Positions 58,498 through 64,000 of a stretch of DNA of 64,000 nucleotides are shown piece by piece (position 1 is the stretch's first letter; the number at the start of each line of letters is the position of its first letter). Position numbers and translations under genes: made by a program. The notes under the pieces are model-generated. The model was given only the letters and a program-made list of their open reading frames with translations, was not told the origin of the DNA and did no database searches. Origin of the DNA: Abelmoschus esculentus (Eukaryota; Streptophyta; Magnoliopsida; Malvales; Malvaceae); contig JAUCBN010000003.1 of the NCBI GenBank assembly GCA_035048815.1, positions 25,652,001 to 25,716,000 on the forward strand, in the 5' to 3' direction.

Positions 58498-61400
58498 TTA
58501 ATGAGTCATGTCCTCACCTCCAACACCAACACTAGACTTGTCGATCATGCGGACATTGTATTGCTCGTATACTCTTGCTCGGTTCTCTGTCCACCATTGT
58601 TCTGCTTGTTTCTCGCTAAACCACTTCTTACTGCATTTGAAGTTTCAAAAACCATTTACTTGTATTGCACATAACCATTTACTTGTATTACATGGGATAT
58701 TTACTTTAAGGCCATTAAGTGTTAGATTATATGAGCACTTGATTAATTATCAACTTGCTTCATTTTGCTTGTTACAAGAAGAACCGCCCACTCCACCAAG
58801 TGATTCCCAATTACCCATTATCTTTCTACAAAAATTAGTGTTGGCAAAGAGAGTAATGGAAAACATACCTAAAGCGAACTCGCTTGAGATCCTTAGCACC
58901 TCCTGGTAGAGAAGTGAGTGTTATATACACACCAGGTTCATCTTGCTCAACCCATTCATTCTCATTTCGAGATTCACCTTCTTTTGCTCTACCTCCACTT
59001 TTTGTTGCTGGTTCAATATGCCCTTGTTTATTGTGGCCAGAACCATGATTACCAGCAGTGTTGGATCCATTAGAAAGCAAATGGCTGTTTGATACATTTG
59101 AATCTTGTTCTTGGCAAGCTATTTGACCATTCAATCTGTCAACTGAAACACTAGAGACATCACTGGAAGCAGGGTTAGAGCCAAACGGAGTAAATGAAGG
59201 TGATTTGATGCTCCGTGCAGCCCCCACAGGCAGTCTTTCAGCCATATCCTTCAACTGTTCAGCACAAAAATTATCATCCGTGTCAGTATAAAAGACATTA
59301 TTAAAGTATTGACAGTCCAACTAATCACTTAACTGACTCTAGTGATACAATTATAAAGTATCACAGGCCAGGAAAAGAAACACAATGCACCTAGGACACC
59401 ATGCATCATGGCTAATACACTAAATACAAAACATTTAATGCACAATTGAAAAAATACCTACATGTTAGTTTATCCGGTATTTATAGTTAGTTTTTAGAGA
59501 GTAGTGTTTTAATTAGATTCTAGTAAGTAATTATATTTAGAGTCAACTACTTAAGAGTTTAGAGTTAGAAGTTTAATGTATCAAGGACTTCTAATTTAAC
59601 TAAAAGTCCTAGTCTTAGAAGTCTATAAAAGAGTATGTAAACTCAGTTTTAATGAGTAGAAATAAACTGATCAAGTTCACTCAAACTATTGTTTATTTAC
59701 ACTACATGAGTAGTTTTGCATTATGAATCCATATATCTATCAATCGAATACCTTTGTGAATCCAACTTCTTAAAAGAACACAAATGAAATGTGAAAAACA
59801 AAATATAAAAGGGATTCCGAAGTTATATATTCAAAATACTTCTGTATTGAATTATAATGTCAGAAGAGGTCAGCTATCTGCTTAACCAGAAAACAACCAA
59901 CATAATCCCCCTAAGGTGTATTTTAGACCAGAGTATAAAAACTAGGGAAACTGCCTTGATAAAGCCAAGTATAAAACAGAAGACTTGGTTTAAAACAATG
60001 ATCACTAATAACACATTGCACTGACAGATGGAGGGCTAAAGTTTTATGAAGACAATATCCATGGAAAAAAACACAAATCCATCTTACTTGGGCAGTAAGT
60101 GACTTGATAACTTCCTTTGCTGCTTTGCATTTTGCAGTCTCCTCCTCTGCAATTGCTATTGCCTCCTTCAGCTGTTTCGTTGCTTTTTCCATCTCAACAT
60201 CTTGAAGCTCTGCTTTGCGTGTAAGATTCTCCACCTGTCCAGTTGGTGAAATGTAAGTATAAAACATGGAATAACCTGTAAAGCAAGTAAAACAAAGTTG
60301 CTGAATAAAGGAAGCAAGTGAATATCTTCTCCACTATAAAATATCCAGCAAAAATTAAAGCATGGCATCTATTTTATCATCCCATTAGCTCTTAGATTTT
60401 TCTCCTTCCTCATCTGTTAACATACTGTCTGATAGAAATTATACAGGTTGCAGAATAACCATAAAACAGGAATTTATAAAATTGCATAGCAGAGGAACCT
60501 GTTTTGATGTATTCATGCAGTTGCTTTGGAAAGAAATTTATAATACATGCTCAATTTGTTATCTAAGCATCATGAAAATAATAATATCCAACAAAGATAT
60601 CAGGCAGACCAAGGGAAAAACTAAGAGAAAGGAGTTCTCACAATCTAAACACTCTAATGGTTCACTCACAAAATACAATGTCTTCAAATTTATTTCATTT
60701 TCATCAAGCTCCCTTCACCTTAGCTAAAGACACTAAAATGCAAAATTTAAAACAATCCAAGACAGTGCAATTTATTCAGATACCATTTGGCAGTAATTTT
60801 GCTACTTGCTTTTTGCTCGAATAATATTTTCTTTGGACAACATTTAGATATTAATTCTTATATATAGAATGACTATGTTAGGAATGCGTCTGCTATTAGA
60901 ATCACTTGTCCATTTTAATCAATGATGAGTTAATTTTTTACCTTTTGTTTTCAATTTAGAAATTTATAGGCAATACTTAAATAGGAAAATACATGGAGCA
61001 AAAACAACAATCAAATGGATCATTAGTTAAAAATAAAATAAATAAATTTCCACAAGAGTGATGAGAATTGAGAAGTGCAGAAGAGATAATACACCTGTGC
61101 TCTTAATCTGACAATCTCTTGGCTAAGGTTATCATTGGTCCTCTTAGCATCATCAACAACTATTTTAGGAGAAGTGAGGCCTCCAAGAGTAGGAGTTGGT
61201 GTAGTTGAACGAGGAGGACTAGGACGCCTTGATATCGGTGACGTTGCACGAGAAACAATTCTTGATCCAGGAACAGAAGCTGAAAAAAATTTCTTTGATG
61301 ATCCAAATACCGGATTAAATGATTTAGCAATATTAAGTGCTCCCCACTGGGATCCTCCATTTGGAACCGGCGAAACTCGACTACTATTAAATTCTACCTT

Positions 61401-64000
61401 CTTGTTCCTCTTTGATCGGCTTTCTCCTTGCTTCAGCGATTCCATTGACGGAAGTCTAGCAAGTTGTGTGCGATTTTTTGAATCAATCTTATCATCTTTA
61501 TCAACAAATTCAGCAGTCACATGATTTAAGCTTCCTCTTCTACTTACAGAAGATTGTGATGATGACTTAGTTTCAAAGGCTTTCCTCAGCTTATTAAAAC
61601 AATTGTCGCATGCACGATAAGGTTTGTTGGGACTTGGAGCCATGGAAGCCTTAAGACATTTCTTACTGCTACATGCATGGCAAAAGGCAAGTCCACAATT
61701 ATAACAATTGTGACGTTTTCGTTTGAAATTAAAAGGAAGGCGACAACCAGAACACATGGACTGATCAACGCCTGAAACCCACTTATGAAGACAGATTGCT
61801 GCAGTGAAGTTAGAGCCGCAAACAATGCTTTTAACTTGCTTGTCTTTCAGAGCTTCTAACAAAGTTGGAGTGTTTCTATCATCAACATCTCCGTGACCTA
61901 ATCGACCATTTGCTCCCTTCCCCCAAGTATAAACTTCAGTTCTAGAAGTCAAAGCCGCAACATGATATGCACCACAAGAAATCTCCTCAACGAAACTCTT
62001 AGAAAGCCTTCCTTCAACACGGGTAGGAACCTTTCCATCAGCCTGAGGATTTCCCAGCTGGCCATAAACAGTGCTTCCCATAGTGTAAACATGCCCTGAT
62101 GTTGCAAGGGCAACCGTCAGACTGTGTCCACAAGCAACTTGACAAAAGTTGGGTTCAACAAGAGCAGCAACACAAGTAGGAACAAGTTTTGATTCCTTAA
62201 CACCATGCCCAAGGTGACCTTTATCACCATCTCCCCATGTAAATAGCTTCCCTGAGGAACAGTTGTTAGAACTTGAATTTCCAACCATGACTTCAACAAC
62301 TGCAGCAGTATGCCACACTCCACAAGCTGCTCGCACGGTGCGGAGCCCCTTTAGGGATTCCACTTCCCTTGGAATTGAGACACTATTCCGATCTCCATGA
62401 CCCAAAACACCAAATGTTCCATCACCAAAGGTAAACAACTGACCAGCAGAGGTCACTACAGCTGTATGCCAGGGGCCACAAGAGATTGATGAGACATGTA
62501 TGCCCTCCAAGGGTCCATTCACTCGTTTTGGCACCCAATGACTTACTTGATTTCCATGACCAAGATGTCCGAAATTATATGTGCCGTCTCCCCATGTGTA
62601 CAAATCACCAGAAAGTGTTACAGCACAAGTATGGTACTCACCACATGCTACAAGCTCAATGTTGGTATTACTAAGGGTATCAATAAGCTTGGGATGCAGA
62701 ACATCAGAGTCTACACCATGCCCAAGCCGACCTCCAGATTCTTCTCCCCAGGAGAAAACCTCCCCCTGCTTGGTTACCAAGGCAGCATGTCGACCACCAC
62801 AAGCAATATTCTGGACATCAAGAACAACTGCAGATTCTATAGCCTTAGGCAATAAAGAATCCATTTTAATAGCACAACTGTCAACTTCATGAAGTCCACC
62901 ACCCAAAACACCATCTCCAGTACCTTCACCCCAAATGAAAACATCACCTAAGGCATCACCATCATCGTGACCAGACCCTTGGCTTGATGAACTAACAGCA
63001 CTTGAAAGGCTAACCCTAAAAGCATCCATTGCCATAGTCTTCATGTGACCATGTACACTATCTGATCCAGTGGACGACAAAGAATGAACCGAACCACTAG
63101 CAGAATCAGGAGGAAAGAAGCCCCTTGGAGGAACAGCATATAATACATCTGAAAATGCCTTATCCAGGCCGTTCTTCAGAGGACTTTCATACGGACTATG
63201 GAGGCAAAGGTGATCCCTACCATCCTGAATTTAAGTATAAAGAGCATCTTGAATTCACTATCTAGCAGTGTTATGAAGCAGATTCTGCAGAAGAAAGTTG
63301 AAACCATACCTTCTGCAAGCCATTATTACTACGAAATGGAAAATTCAAAGGAGAACTTCTTCGTGTGTATGTTCTTGGACTACTTGCTTCAGAAGGAGTG
63401 CCATCACTTCTTGATTCTGTCCTCCATTTTCTTTGGTGGCTACGAGAGATTAATGTTTTTAAACCACTAAACCAGACTTCAGCTTCATCTTTATCCTTGC
63501 AGATCTAGTATATGATTTTATTCAGAAAGCAAGTGGTAGTAATAATAATATAAAAAACTTTTAGCTGTTTGTATATGGAACATGAGAAAAAGGTGCAATC
63601 AGATACACAAGATGCTATGCTTACAGAGAGGTATATTCTTACCAAATCCAGTGATCTCTCATTATATATAAGTGAAAAGGACTGATACTCTTTCTCAGGC
63701 CGAGGATATCGTTGAAAGATAGGCTGAGAGACCAAATAAAACATCTTTAATCAATAGTAGATGAAAATAAAATTTTTAAAAAAAAGTTATAATAATATAG
63801 TCAGTGTCCTGAAGACAAGACATGAATGATAAAGACAGGACTTCTCTTTACATTTTAATCAGGCATGTAACTAAGTCTCTAAATGATGTCAAAATCATGG
63901 CAAAATAGGCACAGATAACACACCATCTCTACAGAAACCCACTTACAGTGCGCTGCCCAGATATGATTCTAGATACGTGACTTAGTTTAAGATGTTTCTC
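58498..64000 (-). CDS. PRAF-type PH/RCC1/FYVE/BRX protein, 5' end outside window
   Basis: Plant regulator with PH, RCC1-repeat, FYVE and BRX domains; in the family these bind phosphoinositides and several work in cell polarity and exchange-factor roles. Minus-strand exons: 63947-64000 (partial), 63643-63723, 63310-63504, 61095-63224, 60088-60234, 58869-59254 and 58498-58630; about 1,041 residues in view. PH end: KLSHVSRIISGQRT, FQRYPRPEKEYQSFSLIY. RCC1 repeats: WGEESGGRLGHG, WGDGTYNFGHLGHG, FGDGTFGVLGHGD, WGDGDKGHLGHG, WGKGANGRLGHGD. FYVE: CSGCRLPFNFKRKRHNCYNC with eight cysteines and the plant variant RKRHNC. Then Ser/Pro-rich linker, coiled coil (exon 60088-60234) and C-terminal BRX (EWVEQDEPGVYITL, EQWWTENRARVYEQYNVRM). 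All junctions keep frame, so it looks functional. The long frame reaching 61023 runs into an intron. Confidence 0.95.
59463..59701. mobile_element. 239-bp solo LTR in a PRAF intron, TSD CTACA
   Basis: Begins TGTTAGTTTATCC and ends TGTTTATTTACA, with an exact duplication CTACA (59458-59462 and 59702-59706). It contains a TATA box (TCTATAAAAGAG near 59620) and a polyadenylation-type AATAAA near 59661, in the order expected for an LTR read on the plus strand. That is opposite to the host gene. Small size suggests a copia-, TRIM- or SMART-like element. Confidence 0.85.

Noticed and set aside
58306..58909. Plus-strand proteins of 122 and 133 aa
   Set aside because: They lie opposite the last exons of the PRAF gene and have no family resemblance.
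61023..61094. C-terminal extension of the 685-aa RCC1 frame
   Set aside because: A clear donor (ACAG|GTGTAT) at 61095/61094 and an in-phase next exon at 60088-60234 show this is intron.

Overview
The window is plant nuclear DNA from a eudicot. The genes are intron-rich with GT-AG junctions, one of them is a GAMYB transcription factor with a miR159 site, and the intergenic DNA is very AT-rich and full of LTR retrotransposon remains. The Tat-type Ty3/gypsy element and the LTRs carrying GTATCGATACC motifs look like those of Malvaceae (cotton, cacao, durian). That placement is an inference, not a proof.

Layout. 1-420: AT-rich repeat. 440-3303: GAMYB-like R2R3-MYB gene (+). 4091-5420: mitochondrial-type chaperonin 10 (+). 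5666-8966: old repeat holding a 2.8 kb solo LTR. 10406-13825: six-exon gene for a 113-aa protein I do not recognise (-). 14333-14404: tRNA-Trp (+). 14910-17827: 5'-truncated, frameshifted eIF2B-gamma copy (+). 18470-21249: two-exon 2-oxoglutarate dioxygenase of the coumaroyl/feruloyl-CoA ortho-hydroxylase type with a C-terminal frameshift (-). 21250-31149: gene-free DNA with a TIR element full of telomere-like repeats, itself split by a solo LTR. 31150-31544: phytocystatin (+). 34986-38631: 3.6 kb solo LTR. 38865-57095: UBA-domain pseudogene split by a complete but decayed 17.1 kb Tat-type LTR retrotransposon (39708-56825). 57270-57993: probable solo LTR. 58498-64000: PRAF-type PH/RCC1/FYVE/BRX gene (-), whose 5' end lies outside the window.

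The genes do not form one pathway; they are ordinary neighbours on a chromosome arm. The unifying theme is transposon turnover: one full-length retroelement against four or five solo LTRs, most with perfect 5-bp target duplications, which points to active LTR-LTR recombination. Three of the gene copies (eIF2B-gamma, UBA protein, dioxygenase) carry disabling or altering mutations. The most notable signals are a 784-bp mutation-free block between otherwise diverged LTRs (gene conversion), a TIR element with a CCCTAAA-like interior, a tandem-repeat 3' region in the Tat element, and a spliced uORF overlapping the GAMYB start codon.

All exon borders were placed by eye from reading frames, GT-AG signals and remembered family sequences; no alignment or expression data were available.
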